Position numbers and translations under genes: made by a program. This document shows, piece by piece, positions 52,701 to 62,368 of a DNA stretch of 64,000 bases (positions are counted from its first letter, which is position 1; each line of letters starts with the position of its first letter). The notes under the pieces are model-generated. The model searched no databases, was not told where the DNA came from, and saw only the letters and a program-made list of their open reading frames with translations. The stretch spans positions 1,736,001-1,800,000 of the forward strand of contig NZ_FSQW01000001.1 in the NCBI RefSeq assembly GCF_900128895.1. The letters are read 5' to 3'. This DNA is from Parasphingorhabdus marina DSM 22363. GTDB lineage: Bacteria > Pseudomonadota > Alphaproteobacteria > Sphingomonadales > Sphingomonadaceae.

Positions 52701-53960
52701 ATGATGTCCATGACAGCCGGAAGCCTTCGTGCCGTTACTCTTGCGTCGATCATTGTGCTGGCAGGTTGCGCGACAACAGATCAGCCGCCCGTTGCCGCTG
52801 TGGAGAGCCGGCAGGGATTGTGCCAGACGAACGGGGTGGTACTCGACATCGATTTTCCTGCGGGAAATGTCGGTTCGTGCCAGGTGACCGGTTCGAACGC
52901 CTTCACGCTCACAATCACACCGGAGGACGCACCGCCGATCAATTGCAGCGCCTGGTATGCCTTCCGGCTAACGCCACGCGCGGGCAACGAGGCGCAGAAA
53001 GTCAGCATATCTCTGGATTATGAGGCCTGTGGCCATCGATACTGGCCGAAGACCAGTTCTGATGGGAACATATGGACACGGCTAAGCAACAAGCAGTTGG
53101 AATTGAACTACAAGCTGGGAAGTTCGGAAGGGACCAGGCTCGCCCCGCGTGCGACGTTCAAGGTTGATCTGGAACCAGGCACGCCCCTGTTTGTCGCCGC
53201 TCAGGAGATTCTGGTTCCGGCAACCTATGATGCCTGGATTGAACGTGTGTCCGCAGCCGACGAAGTGACAGCTTTTGAACTGGGCAAATCGGCCGAGGGC
53301 CGCGATATTCCGGCCCTGTCCATTGTCGCACTTGGGCAAGAGCCGAAGGAACAAGTGGTCCTGGTCGGCCGACAGCATCCGCCGGAAATCACGGGTGCGC
53401 TTGCGATGTTCCCTTTTGTGGAAACCCTGCTTGCCGACACCCCGCTTGCCAGAAAATATCGCGCCCGCTTTGCGACAACGGTTGTGCCGATGCTCAACCC
53501 TGACGGCGTGGTCCGCGGCTACTGGCGGCACAATACGGGCAGCACCGACCTGAACCGCGACTGGGGCCCGTTCAAACAACCCGAGACGCGACTGATGGAC
53601 CGGCTCCTGAAAGATATGGCCGCAGATCCCGACCGCGAGCTCAGCTTCTTCGCGGATTTCCATTCGACCCAGCGTGATATCTTCTACACGATCCCGGACG
53701 AGTTTCCGACCCGGCCGAAACTGTTCATCAAACGGTGGCTGGGGCTGCTTGAGACGCGCATGCCCGATTTTGAAGTCCGCCGCAGCGTCAACAAAAATCT
53801 CTCCCAGGCCAATTCGAAAAATTATGTTTACCGGACTTATGGTGTCCCCACCGTGACCTATGAAATGGGAGATGAAACCGACCGCGAGCTGATCCGGAAA
53901 GTCGCACAGGAGGCAGCCGTCGCGATGATGGAAACTCTGCTGGCTCCCGAACCGGAATGA
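52701..53960 (+). CDS. M14-family zinc carboxypeptidase, lipoprotein
   Basis: 419 residues. Lipobox VLAGC at about residue 22, then a beta-sandwich-like N-terminal domain (about 35-165) and the M14 domain. Zinc ligands are His and Glu in GRQHPPEITG and His in ADFHSTQ; the catalytic Glu is probably in TYEMGDETDRE. Such enzymes trim peptides or peptidoglycan stems. Followed by the D-aminoacylase gene with 19 bases between. The exact ATG among 52701, 52704 and 52710 is open. Confidence 0.85.
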   Translation: MMSMTAGSLRAVTLASIIVLAGCATTDQPPVAAVESRQGLCQTNGVVLDIDFPAGNVGSCQVTGSNAFTLTITPEDAPPINCSAWYAFRLTPRAGNEAQKVSISLDYEACGHRYWPKTSSDGNIWTRLSNKQLELNYKLGSSEGTRLAPRATFKVDLEPGTPLFVAAQEILVPATYDAWIERVSAADEVTAFELGKSAEGRDIPALSIVALGQEPKEQVVLVGRQHPPEITGALAMFPFVETLLADTPLARKYRARFATTVVPMLNPDGVVRGYWRHNTGSTDLNRDWGPFKQPETRLMDRLLKDMAADPDRELSFFADFHSTQRDIFYTIPDEFPTRPKLFIKRWLGLLETRMPDFEVRRSVNKNLSQANSKNYVYRTYGVPTVTYEMGDETDRELIRKVAQEAAVAMMETLLAPEPE

Positions 53961-53979
53961 GCAACAGGAGCCTCCGGTC

Positions 53980-55563
53980 ATGAGATGGGCAGCCGGTTTC
54001 GCGCTTCTTGCATTGATGGCATGCCAGTCGACCGGAGCCAGCAGTGTTGCGGAGGAACAGGCGACCCTGATCATCCGAAACGGAACCCTGTATGATGGCA
54101 CTGGCAGTCCCGGTCGGCTCGCCGATATCGTCATCGCGGGGGACCGGATCCTGCACGTGGGAAAGGCGGCTGCTGCGAAACATGCGAACGCGAGGGCAAT
54201 TGATGCCAGCGGTCTGATCGTCGCGCCGGGTTTCATCGACCCGCACACCCATGCCGGTAGCGACCTGAATTCCGCGAACATAGAACGCCGGCGCAATCTG
54301 CCATTTGCCTATCAGGGCGTCACCACGGTGCTCGTGGGCAATGACGGCCATGGTCGCACCGATATCAGAGAGCTGGCGAACCGGGCGCGGGCCCAAAAGA
54401 TCGGGACCAATGTCGCCTATCTCGCGGGTTTTGGCCATGTCCGGAAAAGCGTGATCGGCGATGCCGACCGGGCGCCTTCGGCCAGCGAGATGGAGCAGAT
54501 GAAAGCCATGATATCCCGTGCGATGTGCGAGGGGGCCGTGGGACTTTCGACGGGATTATATTATACACCGCAAAATTTTGCGAAAACCGGGGAAGTCGTC
54601 GAGCTGGCAAAAGTCGCCGCCCGTCATGGCGGATATTATGATACTCACATGCGGGATGAGAGCACTTATAACATCGGCCTGAGCGGAGCAGTGGAAGAAA
54701 CACTGGAAATTGGCAGGCAATCGGGAGCTGCTGTTCATATTGCGCATATCAAGGCATTGGGGCCGGCGGTCTGGGGTCACAGTGCGAAAATTATCTCCCG
54801 CATTGAGGCAGCCCGGGCCGATGGGCAGAAGGTGACCGCCGACCAGTATCCCTGGGCGGCCTCGGGTACGCGGATCAGCAATGCACTGGTGCCGCGCTGG
54901 GCTCTGGATGGCGGGCTGGCTGGCTTGCGCGAAAGGCTGGCTGATCCGATTAAGCGTAGCGAGATTCGCGAAGGCATGCTGGCCGGACTGAAGCGGCGCG
55001 GGGGCGCGGCGAAACTTCTGGTCACCGGCAAACTTGGCAAGGCGCAGGTGGAGACGGGACTCACTCTGGCAGAGATTGCGGAACGCAGCGGCCAGGAACC
55101 GGTCGATGCGGCTATCCGGATTCTGGAAACCGGGGATGCCCGACTGGCCTCGTTCAATATGGATCCCGCAGACATCCATGCTTTTGCCGTGCAGGACTGG
55201 GTAGTCACAGGTTCCGATGGCAGCACCGGCCACCCGCGCAAATATGGCAGCTTTCCAAAGGCCTATCGCGATTTCGTCCGGGAGGAGAAACTGATAACGA
55301 TGGCACGGTTCGTCCGCCGCAGCAGCGGACAGGTCGCCGATATTGCCGGTCTGGCTGATCGGGGATATGTCAAGGCGGGCATGGCGGCGGATATCGTGAT
55401 CTTTGACCCGGACAAATTTGCACCAAATGCGACTTATCAGCAGCCGAAAAAATGGAGTTCGGGCGTGCGCTATCTGCTCGTCAACGGCTCGCTGCTGATT
55501 GAGCGCGGCGAGCACACGGGCGCTCTGCCGGGTCGATCGCTGCTCAAGGACAGCGCGTGCTGA
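53980..55563 (+). CDS. N-acyl-D-amino-acid deacylase (D-aminoacylase), lipoprotein
   Basis: 527 residues. Lipobox LMAC at residues 12-15; amidohydrolase domain with metal-binding DPHTHAG, then HMRDE, HIAHIKALG and the C-terminal GSDGSTGHPRKYGSF, the layout of D-aminoacylases. It removes acyl groups from N-acyl-D-amino acids or D-residues from peptides. The preceding gene is an M14 peptidase and the following one a dicarboxylate symporter overlapping by 7 bases. Confidence 0.87.
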   Translation: MRWAAGFALLALMACQSTGASSVAEEQATLIIRNGTLYDGTGSPGRLADIVIAGDRILHVGKAAAAKHANARAIDASGLIVAPGFIDPHTHAGSDLNSANIERRRNLPFAYQGVTTVLVGNDGHGRTDIRELANRARAQKIGTNVAYLAGFGHVRKSVIGDADRAPSASEMEQMKAMISRAMCEGAVGLSTGLYYTPQNFAKTGEVVELAKVAARHGGYYDTHMRDESTYNIGLSGAVEETLEIGRQSGAAVHIAHIKALGPAVWGHSAKIISRIEAARADGQKVTADQYPWAASGTRISNALVPRWALDGGLAGLRERLADPIKRSEIREGMLAGLKRRGGAAKLLVTGKLGKAQVETGLTLAEIAERSGQEPVDAAIRILETGDARLASFNMDPADIHAFAVQDWVVTGSDGSTGHPRKYGSFPKAYRDFVREEKLITMARFVRRSSGQVADIAGLADRGYVKAGMAADIVIFDPDKFAPNATYQQPKKWSSGVRYLLVNGSLLIERGEHTGALPGRSLLKDSAC

Positions 55564-56795
55564 AATTCTGGTTCGCCATTCCGTTGTGGCAACGCGTTCT
55601 CGGTGCGCTGGTTCTGGGTATCCTTGCCGGTCTGTTCTGGGGACCGGAAGCCGAGAATATCAAATGGATCGGCGACCTGTTCATCCGGGCGATCAAGATG
55701 CTGGTCGTGCCGCTGATTTTCTTTTCGCTGGTGTCGGGCATCGCCGCGCTGGGAGACCTGAAAAAGCTTGGCGATGTCGGCGGCAAGGCGATCGCCCTGT
55801 TCGTCGCCACTGGCCTGATTTCGGTATCCATCGGTCTGACCATGGGGACGATATTCGAACCCGGTGTCGGCCTCGACATTTCGATGCCCGAGGGTGTTGC
55901 GATTCCCGAGCCGGCAACCACTTCGGTCACCCAGATGATCCTCTCGCTGATTCCGGAAAATCCGGTGATGACCATGGCCGAGGGACAGATATTACCGTTG
56001 ATCATTTTTGCGATGCTGTTCGGCATTTCGCTGCTGATGGCCGGACCGGATGCGGCTCCGATTGTCCGCGCAGCAGATGCCGGTGCTGCGGTAATGCAGA
56101 AAATGACGATGCTGGTGATGGAGCTGACGCCGTTCGGGGTGTTTGCCCTCATGGCCTGGGTCGCCGGGACGTTCGGGTTTGATGCCCTGTTGCCGCTCGC
56201 GCAGATGGTGCTGCTCAATTATGCCGGCTGTTTCATCCTGATACTGGCCCTGTACCCGATCATCTTGAAGACCATTGCCAGGCTCAATCTGGCTGATTTT
56301 TACCGCGGGATTATCGATGCCCAGGCAGTGGCCTTTTCGACCGCATCCTCCAACGCTGCGTTACCGGTCACGTTGCGCTGCATTCAGCGCAATCTGGGCG
56401 TTTCCAAGAGTGTGTCCAGCTTCACGGTCTCGCTTGGCGCGACGATCAATATGGACGGAACCGCCATGTATCTGGGACTGGTGGCTTTGTTCGGCGCGCA
56501 GCTATACGGCATTGAACTGACCTGGATGTCCTACGTCCTTATCGCGCTGACCGCCACGCTGGGTTCGGTGGGGGCGGCGGGAATTCCGGGGTCGGGGCTG
56601 ATCATGATGAGCCTGGTGCTGACGGCCATTGGCGTGCCGCTCGAAACCATCGCCTTTGTCGCGGGCATCAACCATATCATGGACATGATGCGAACGATGA
56701 CCAATGTCACGGGTGATGCCACCGTGTCAGTGGCGGTAGGACGCATGGTGGGTGAAATCGATGTCGAGGAATATCGCTCGGACGAAGATATCTAG
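55557..56795 (+). CDS. Dicarboxylate/amino acid:cation symporter (DAACS family)
   Basis: 412 residues, eight or so membrane helices. Signatures are SSNAALPVT, NMDGTAMYLG, GIPGSGLIMM and MMRTMTNVTGD, the substrate-binding parts of GltP/DctA-like carriers. The start is GTG at 55557 overlapping the deacylase. With the upstream enzymes it would take the freed amino acid (for example D-glutamate or D-aspartate) into the cell. The substrate is inferred. Confidence 0.92.
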   Translation: MLKFWFAIPLWQRVLGALVLGILAGLFWGPEAENIKWIGDLFIRAIKMLVVPLIFFSLVSGIAALGDLKKLGDVGGKAIALFVATGLISVSIGLTMGTIFEPGVGLDISMPEGVAIPEPATTSVTQMILSLIPENPVMTMAEGQILPLIIFAMLFGISLLMAGPDAAPIVRAADAGAAVMQKMTMLVMELTPFGVFALMAWVAGTFGFDALLPLAQMVLLNYAGCFILILALYPIILKTIARLNLADFYRGIIDAQAVAFSTASSNAALPVTLRCIQRNLGVSKSVSSFTVSLGATINMDGTAMYLGLVALFGAQLYGIELTWMSYVLIALTATLGSVGAAGIPGSGLIMMSLVLTAIGVPLETIAFVAGINHIMDMMRTMTNVTGDATVSVAVGRMVGEIDVEEYRSDEDI

Positions 56796-58009
56796 TCCGC
56801 GCCGACCAGTTTGGCGAGACGCTCTCCCGATCCCATCGCCAGCGTCCAGCCCAGCATGCCATGCCCCGTATTGATGGCCAGACCCGGCATGGGACGGGAA
56901 ATGATCGGCAGGGAGTCCGGCGTCATGGGCCGCAATCCCGCCCAGAAACTCGATGCCTGATCAAAGCGGCCGGCATCAGGCAGCGACTGTCGCGCCAGCT
57001 TGATCAGTGTTTCCATGCGATTTTCGCGAAGGACGGCCTGGCGATCACCCAGATCTGCCAGTCCGGCCACACGCATCCGGTCGCCCAGGTTGGTAAAAAC
57101 CAGCCGCCTGCGGGTATCGGTAATGCTGGTGGTCGGCGACCCGTTACCCATCGGCATCTCGAAGGAATAGCCTTTCATGGGTTCAACCGGCAGTGTGATC
57201 CCCAGTGGGGTCAGCAGGCTGCCGGAAGAGCTGGCCGCACAGATGATGGCGAGGTCCGCCGTCAATATGTCGCCACTTGCCAGTTCGATCCGGGTATCGG
57301 CTTGTCCGGGATCAACCCTCGCAACCCTTTGTCCGAAACAGGTTTGTACATGATAGGAAGCGGCCAGGATCCCGGCCATTTGCTGGCAAAAACGAAATGC
57401 ATCTCCGACCTGCTCACCGGGGGAATATACGGCACCCGCGATGTCCGCGCGCCGGTCTTCCAGCGCAGGTTCGATCGCAATGGCTTCGCCGGGCGAAAGT
57501 ATCTCCTGCTTGCCACATTGTCCGTTTTTCAGATTGACCGTATATCTGGCTCTCTCGAGACTTTGCTGGTCATCCAGCAGGTGCATCTTTCCGTTTGTCC
57601 GGAGCCCGAAGTCGATATCATGTGCTGCCGTTAGATCGTCCATCGCCCGGAAGGACTCTCGTGCCAGCCGGAGTCCTGCCAGTGTGTGCTTTTCAAATCT
57701 CCTCGGCGTGCAGTTGCTCAGGAACCGGGCCAGCCAGGCCAGATATCGCCAGTCAGGTCGACAGTGCAGGCGGAAGGCCGGATCGCGGCGCAACAGCAAA
57801 CCGGGCATGTTTTTCAGAATCGCAGGACTGGCGAGGGCGTCGGTATAGCAATAGCTGAGCTGGGCGCCATTCGCATGAGATGCCCCCATGGCCGGCTGCG
57901 GATTCTCATCGATAATGGTGACGGACAATCCGCGCCGGGCGAGGGCATAGGCGGTGGCCATGCCAACTGCACCGGCACCGATAATCACTGCAGAACGTGC
58001 CCTAACCAT
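56792..58009 (-). CDS. dadA: D-amino-acid dehydrogenase-like FAD oxidoreductase
   Basis: 405 residues from the ATG at 58009; the frame to 58201 is longer but lacks a site. FAD motif SAVIIGAGAVGMATAYALARRG with the ribose Glu in IIDENPQPAMGASHANGAQLSY-type sequence (broken here for length), and C-terminal NTGHGMLGWTLAMGSG. DadA-like enzymes oxidise D-amino acids to keto acids. It converges with the symporter gene (stop codons overlapping by 4 bases), completing a D-amino-acid scavenging set. Confidence 0.88.
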   Translation of the reverse strand: MVRARSAVIIGAGAVGMATAYALARRGLSVTIIDENPQPAMGASHANGAQLSYCYTDALASPAILKNMPGLLLRRDPAFRLHCRPDWRYLAWLARFLSNCTPRRFEKHTLAGLRLARESFRAMDDLTAAHDIDFGLRTNGKMHLLDDQQSLERARYTVNLKNGQCGKQEILSPGEAIAIEPALEDRRADIAGAVYSPGEQVGDAFRFCQQMAGILAASYHVQTCFGQRVARVDPGQADTRIELASGDILTADLAIICAASSSGSLLTPLGITLPVEPMKGYSFEMPMGNGSPTTSITDTRRRLVFTNLGDRMRVAGLADLGDRQAVLRENRMETLIKLARQSLPDAGRFDQASSFWAGLRPMTPDSLPIISRPMPGLAINTGHGMLGWTLAMGSGERLAKLVGAD

Positions 58010-58152
58010 CTGAATCTGTTTCCATTTCAGATACAGAATGGAAGAGAAGCGCGACCGACACCAACAGCGAAGCGACGCCATATTATAGCCGCTGTCTATG
58101 GATGAAATGCGGAGCAGGTCCGGCCGTTTCGCAGCCGATGCCACAAAGCGGG

Positions 58153-58192
58153 CAAAAAATATGCCCCGCCAGCTTGAGGAGCTGACGGGGCG
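58153..58192 (-). terminator. Terminator of the pseudouridine synthase gene
   Basis: On the minus strand CCCCGTCAGCT-CCTCA-AGCTGGCGGGG is followed by CATATTTTTTG. It closes transcription from 58347 towards dadA. Confidence 0.85.
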
Positions 58193-58285
58193 TTGGAACA
58201 ACGGGTCGCAATTATCGTTCCGGGAATTCTATTAGCGCAGTCCGTTACGGCCGGATTGTACAAAATGGTCACCCCGGACATTTTT

Positions 58286-58307
58286 CCTCTCTCTCTCTCT
58301 CTCTCTC
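58286..58307. repeat. (CT)n simple repeat
   Basis: About eleven CT units. On the minus strand it is a GA-rich tract directly before an ATG (58280), which opens a 62-codon frame that runs through the terminator; no real gene is supported. Confidence 0.7.
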
Positions 58308-58346
58308 GCCATTGACAAGGCAAGCCTGCCAATCGGCCGGGCAGGC

Positions 58347-58892
58347 TCAGGGCGCAACTTCCCATTCTCCCGGTTGCAGGTCTCCCAGTGACCAGTCCCC
58401 GATCCGTGATCTGACCAGCCGCAAGGTCGGATGACCAATCGCTGCCGTCATGCGGCGGACCTGTCGGTTGCGTCCTTCGCTTATCGTCAGTTCCAGCCAG
58501 CAATCGGGGATGGATTTGCGGACTCGTATCGGGGGATCGCGAAGCCAGAGGCCGGGATCGGCAATTCGCTCGACCGCCGCCGGACGGGTGCGACCATCTT
58601 TCAACTCAAGGCCATTTCGCAACAGGTCGAGGCTCTCTTCGTCCGGTTCTCCTTCTACCTGGACCAGATAAGTCTTGGGCAGCTTATATTTGGGATCGGC
58701 AATGCGCGCCTGTAATTTGCCATCATCTGTCAGCAGCAAAAGACCTTCGCTGTCCCGGTCGAGCCGTCCCGCAGGATAGACGCCTTTCACATCGATATAG
58801 GCAGACAGGGTTGGTCGTTTGGTGGTGGTGCCCCGGTCGGTAAACTGGGACAGGACGCCAAAAGGCTTGTTGAACAGGATTAGCCGGGACAT
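58347..58892 (-). CDS. rluE: 23S rRNA pseudouridine synthase, RluE/RsuA family
   Basis: 181 residues. The opening [16 protein letters not shown] and the catalytic Asp in [17 protein letters not shown] define the RsuA/RluE/F family; [12 protein letters not shown] is the C-terminal signature. No S4 domain, as in RluE. It modifies one uridine in 23S rRNA. A longer frame through 59564 is the shadow of the opposite-strand oxygenase, and the ATG at 58892 is the start. Confidence 0.92.
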   Translation of the reverse strand: MSRLILFNKPFGVLSQFTDRGTTTKRPTLSAYIDVKGVYPAGRLDRDSEGLLLLTDDGKLQARIADPKYKLPKTYLVQVEGEPDEESLDLLRNGLELKDGRTRPAAVERIADPGLWLRDPPIRVRKSIPDCWLELTISEGRNRQVRRMTAAIGHPTLRLVRSRIGDWSLGDLQPGEWEVAP

Positions 58893-58985
58893 GATGCTTC
58901 TTTGACAGCCGCACCGGAACTCGGCAATGAAATTGCGGATCGTCCGGATCCGGGTCTGTTTTTTCCGCCAGCGACAAGAGCGCAA

Positions 58986-60152
58986 ATGAAACTGAGCAAT
59001 TTCGACATTCCTGCCTTTGTGCAGGATCACTGGCAGAAGAAACCACTGATGATTCCCAATCCGTGGGAGGCCTGGCGCAATCCGCTGTCCGCCGATGAAC
59101 TGGCAGGTCTCGCTTGCGAGGAAGAGGTGGAATCTCGTCTGGTGACGTCCGGAGCGGAAGGGCGGGAGACCGGATGGGCGCTGGAACATGGCCCGATTCC
59201 GGAACAGCGCTTTTCCACGCTGGGCGAAAGCGACTGGACGCTTCTGGTCCAGGCCGTTGATCAATATGTGCCGGAAGTTGCGGCACTGATCGAGCCATTC
59301 CGATTCATTCCGGACTGGCGCATCGACGACATCATGGTCAGTTACGCAGCCGATGGCGGTGGTGTGGGTCCGCATTTCGATCAATATGACGTCTTCCTGA
59401 TTCAGGGCGCTGGCCAGCGGCGCTGGCAAATCGGACAAGCCTGCGACGAAGAGACGCTCCTCCTGCCCCATGACGATCTGCGTCTGCTTGCCGAATTTGA
59501 ACCGCAAGAGGAATGGATATGTGGGCCGGGCGATATTCTCTACCTCCCACCCGGCATTGCGCATAATGGCACAGCCGTGGGAGATGACTGCTTGACCTAT
59601 TCAATCGGATTCCGCGCGCCATCCACCAGCGAACTGATCGGTTACTGGAGTGATGACATGCTGGCGGATCTGGTAAAGGATGCGCGTTTTGCCGATCCCG
59701 ACCTCATGCTGCAGGAAAACCCGGGAGAGATCCGGGCAGAGGCGCTCGACCGGATGCATGAGATGATCCGCAGCAGGTTCGATGACCGCGACGCCTTTCG
59801 CCGCTGGTTTGGGCAATATGGCAGCATTCCAAAATATGCCGAGCATGTCGATGCGCCGAATACCGAACAGTCGGAAACTGACATTGCGGCGCGACTGGAT
59901 GCCGGCTCGAGACTGTTCCGCAACCCCTCCAGCAGGTTTCTGTTTGTCCGGAAGGGCGACAATAGCCTGACCCTGTTTGCCAACGGTCATTCTCATGACT
60001 GTTCCGGAGCGCGAGCGCGGTTTGCCGAACAGCTTTGTGCGGTTCCAGCGGGGCAGGGAACGATCGAACCCGGCCCGGACGAGAATATTTTGTCGCTTGT
60101 CACCGCATTGGTCAATCAGGGCAGTCTTGTCTTTTGGGACGACCAGGACTGA
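58986..60152 (+). CDS. roxA: JmjC/cupin oxygenase, ribosomal protein uL16 arginine hydroxylase type
   Basis: 388 residues from the ATG at 58986. [20 protein letters not shown] is the YcfD/RoxA opening; iron ligands HFD ([12 protein letters not shown]) and a late His in LPPGIAHNG lie in the cupin domain, and the C-terminal winged-helix-like part follows. E. coli YcfD hydroxylates Arg81 of ribosomal protein uL16. Adjacent and divergent to the rluE gene, which also serves the ribosome. Confidence 0.9.
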   Translation: MKLSNFDIPAFVQDHWQKKPLMIPNPWEAWRNPLSADELAGLACEEEVESRLVTSGAEGRETGWALEHGPIPEQRFSTLGESDWTLLVQAVDQYVPEVAALIEPFRFIPDWRIDDIMVSYAADGGGVGPHFDQYDVFLIQGAGQRRWQIGQACDEETLLLPHDDLRLLAEFEPQEEWICGPGDILYLPPGIAHNGTAVGDDCLTYSIGFRAPSTSELIGYWSDDMLADLVKDARFADPDLMLQENPGEIRAEALDRMHEMIRSRFDDRDAFRRWFGQYGSIPKYAEHVDAPNTEQSETDIAARLDAGSRLFRNPSSRFLFVRKGDNSLTLFANGHSHDCSGARARFAEQLCAVPAGQGTIEPGPDENILSLVTALVNQGSLVFWDDQD

Positions 60153-60179
60153 ATCGGTCGCAAAGGGGCGAGAGACTTT

Positions 60180-61358
60180 CTATCTCGTCCGCCGAAAATC
60201 CTCTCCCCCAATCCACAGGACGCCGAAGCGTCCGTTGCGGGCAGTGGCTTTGCGAGACCCGCTATAGAAGACCGATGTTCTGATGGTACGGCCATCATTA
60301 TAGGCCAGCGTGAGGGTTGGGCCGTTCAGTGTCCAGCGTCCTGCTGTCCCGGATCGCGATCCGCCGACCGCAGCATTGGAGCTCACGCTGGTAGTGGAAG
60401 CATGTGAAAATCGGCCATCTGCGGCAAAGGTGAATTGCTTGACCTGCGCAGTCAGGACGCTGCCGCCCAGCGCCGTATTTCCGCCGCCGCCAATTGCCTG
60501 AAACCGGCCCACCAGCGCTTGCGGTCCCGGCAGCGGTCGAGGCGGACCGACGGTTCTTTTGAGCTTTGAGCTGTCGCCGTCCGACCAGTTGACCACTATC
60601 TGGCCACCTGATTGCCGCCTTTGCCCGATACCGCCCTTGCTGTTCCGGCGGAGCGCTGCGAAATCGACGCCGTCTACCGGATATCCGCCGAGTTTCGCGG
60701 CGGTGCCATCCTTGTACAGCGCGACCAGATCATAAACCGGATAGGCAGCGCCTCCGACACCATAATTATAGCTGAGGTCAAACAGAATTTCGGACGCGGG
60801 GACGGATTTGCCTGTTGCCGCGGGAACCGCTGTGGCTAGTTTGGCCGGGTGGCTTGCCATATTCGGACCTGCTGAAGCCAGGCTCGCCATTTTCTCTGTG
60901 CTGGTCTGCAGCCGTTCCGTCAGGCCCGGCTCCGAGCGGGGCGCCAGATGGGCCAGGACAAGGAATTTGCCGTCAGCCTGCCGTACGCCAATGACCTTGC
61001 CCTTCATGACGATATTGCGACTCTGATATTCGATGTCATGGATTGCGAGCCCGCTTTCCGATCGCGCCCGGGATGTGACCACGATATTGGCCCGTGCCGT
61101 CAGCCCGTCTGCGATCAGTTTCACGGCCAGTGCCGGATCGGTTACGTCCGCTACGTTCCGGAAGATCATCGCTTCCCGACCGGTGCCGGACCGGTAGACG
61201 GTCATCTCCCCATTTTGCGACCGGGTCCAGTCCGAAGGTGCGATGGCGGCCGGTTCGGCCAGGGCCAGCGGGGGCAGGATCTGAATGATCGCAACCACTA
61301 CAATCCACTTGCCCAATCCGGATGCTATTTGCCCGGTTTTCATTTGCCTGGTTCCCAT
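60180..61358 (-). CDS. Exported protein of unknown function
   Basis: 392 residues. Signal peptide with core WIVVVAIIQILPPLALAE; an Ala/Pro-rich linker (about 150-185) separates an N-terminal domain from a C-terminal part with Gly-rich GGGGNTALGGS and WTLNGPTLTLAYNDGRT, which looks like a lipocalin-like or beta-rich reporter-type fold. ATG at 61358 or at 61343 may be used. No family recognised. It converges with roxA. Confidence 0.6.
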   Translation of the reverse strand: MGTRQMKTGQIASGLGKWIVVVAIIQILPPLALAEPAAIAPSDWTRSQNGEMTVYRSGTGREAMIFRNVADVTDPALAVKLIADGLTARANIVVTSRARSESGLAIHDIEYQSRNIVMKGKVIGVRQADGKFLVLAHLAPRSEPGLTERLQTSTEKMASLASAGPNMASHPAKLATAVPAATGKSVPASEILFDLSYNYGVGGAAYPVYDLVALYKDGTAAKLGGYPVDGVDFAALRRNSKGGIGQRRQSGGQIVVNWSDGDSSKLKRTVGPPRPLPGPQALVGRFQAIGGGGNTALGGSVLTAQVKQFTFAADGRFSHASTTSVSSNAAVGGSRSGTAGRWTLNGPTLTLAYNDGRTIRTSVFYSGSRKATARNGRFGVLWIGGEDFRRTR

Positions 61359-61431
61359 TTTCAGGCCCTTCTGTAATCTGAGTGGCGATAGAGAGCACCT
61401 GACACAGCGCTTCTCCAGGAAAGGATTTTAT

Positions 61432-62265
61432 ATGGCCTATAATTATGCGCTTTTTAAAGTTTCGCGGCAAGGCCGGCTGGCAACAGTCACCATCGAAAAT
61501 CCCCCGGTCAATCTCATAACCGTGCAAATGTATGAGGAACTGCAGGGGCTAACGGCTGAACTCGAATCCGATCCGGATCTGACCGTGGTGCTGTTCAAGA
61601 GTGCAGACCCGGATTTTTTCATTGCCCATTTCGACGTTGAACTCATCCTGTCTTTTCCGGTCGAGGGAGAGGCGGAAAAGAGCACGGAGCCGAATCCGTT
61701 TCATGTTCTGTGCCGCCGGTTCCGCACGATGGACAAGGTCACGATCGCACAGATCGAAGGAAGAATTGGCGGCGGTGGCAACGAGATCGCGTCCAATATG
61801 GACATGCGTTTTGGTGTGAAAGGACGAACCCGGATCAGCCAGATGGAAGTGCCGCTGGGAATCCTGCCAGGCGGAACGGGGACGCAGACTTTGCCCGATA
61901 TCGTTGGCCGTGGCCGGGCGCTTGAAATCATAGTCGGGGCCGAAGATATCGACGCGGAAACGGCAGAAAAATGGGGTTATCTGAACCGGATTTTCGCACC
62001 AGACGAGATAGGCGAGAAGGTGGAGCAGTTGACGCGCAAAATCGCCGGATATCCGCCAGATGCCGTGCGGCTGGCCAAACAGTCGGTCAACAATGCTACT
62101 GCAGATACCGATGCAGGGCTGTCGGAAGAAGCCTATTTGTTCCAGCAGCTGATCCGTACACCGGACGCCCGGGCGAACATGACCCGGTTCCTCGAAATTG
62201 GCGGACAGACAAGAGATGGCGAATTGCGGGTCGATGAGCTGGTGCGCCAGCTGGGTTCGGAATAG
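61432..62265 (+). CDS. Enoyl-CoA hydratase/isomerase family protein
   Basis: 277 residues, crotonase fold. Oxyanion loop region FIAHFDVELIL and the glycine-rich GGGGNEIASNMDMRFG. The Glu pair of true hydratases would fall in QIEGRIGGGGNEIA and EVPLGILPGG; one is present as Glu in MEVPLG, the other position reads Asn-Glu. AGGAAAGGA precedes the ATG. It could act on branched or aromatic acyl-CoAs. The MDR reductase gene follows by 103 bases. Confidence 0.88.
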   Translation: MAYNYALFKVSRQGRLATVTIENPPVNLITVQMYEELQGLTAELESDPDLTVVLFKSADPDFFIAHFDVELILSFPVEGEAEKSTEPNPFHVLCRRFRTMDKVTIAQIEGRIGGGGNEIASNMDMRFGVKGRTRISQMEVPLGILPGGTGTQTLPDIVGRGRALEIIVGAEDIDAETAEKWGYLNRIFAPDEIGEKVEQLTRKIAGYPPDAVRLAKQSVNNATADTDAGLSEEAYLFQQLIRTPDARANMTRFLEIGGQTRDGELRVDELVRQLGSE

Positions 62266-62368
62266 GCGCGGGTTTTTGCAAATCGGGCTTTCCAATTTGT
62301 CCGGACAAATTTAAAGCGGTTGTCAGGATGTGATTCTGCATCGGACATGTGACAACCGGAGGGCAAGC

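Noticed and set aside
53082-54296. 404-codon minus-strand frame opposite the M14 and D-aminoacylase genes
   Set aside because: It crosses two real genes on the other strand and has the composition of a GC-rich antisense frame.
54556-55515. 319-codon minus-strand frame opposite the D-aminoacylase gene
   Set aside because: Antisense to a gene with clear metal-binding motifs.
58096-58280. Small minus-strand ORF after the GA-rich tract
   Set aside because: The frame contains the terminator hairpin of rluE; the purine tract imitates a ribosome site.
58895-59564. N-terminal extension of the pseudouridine synthase frame
   Set aside because: It is antisense to the RoxA-type gene; the family begins at the ATG at 58892.
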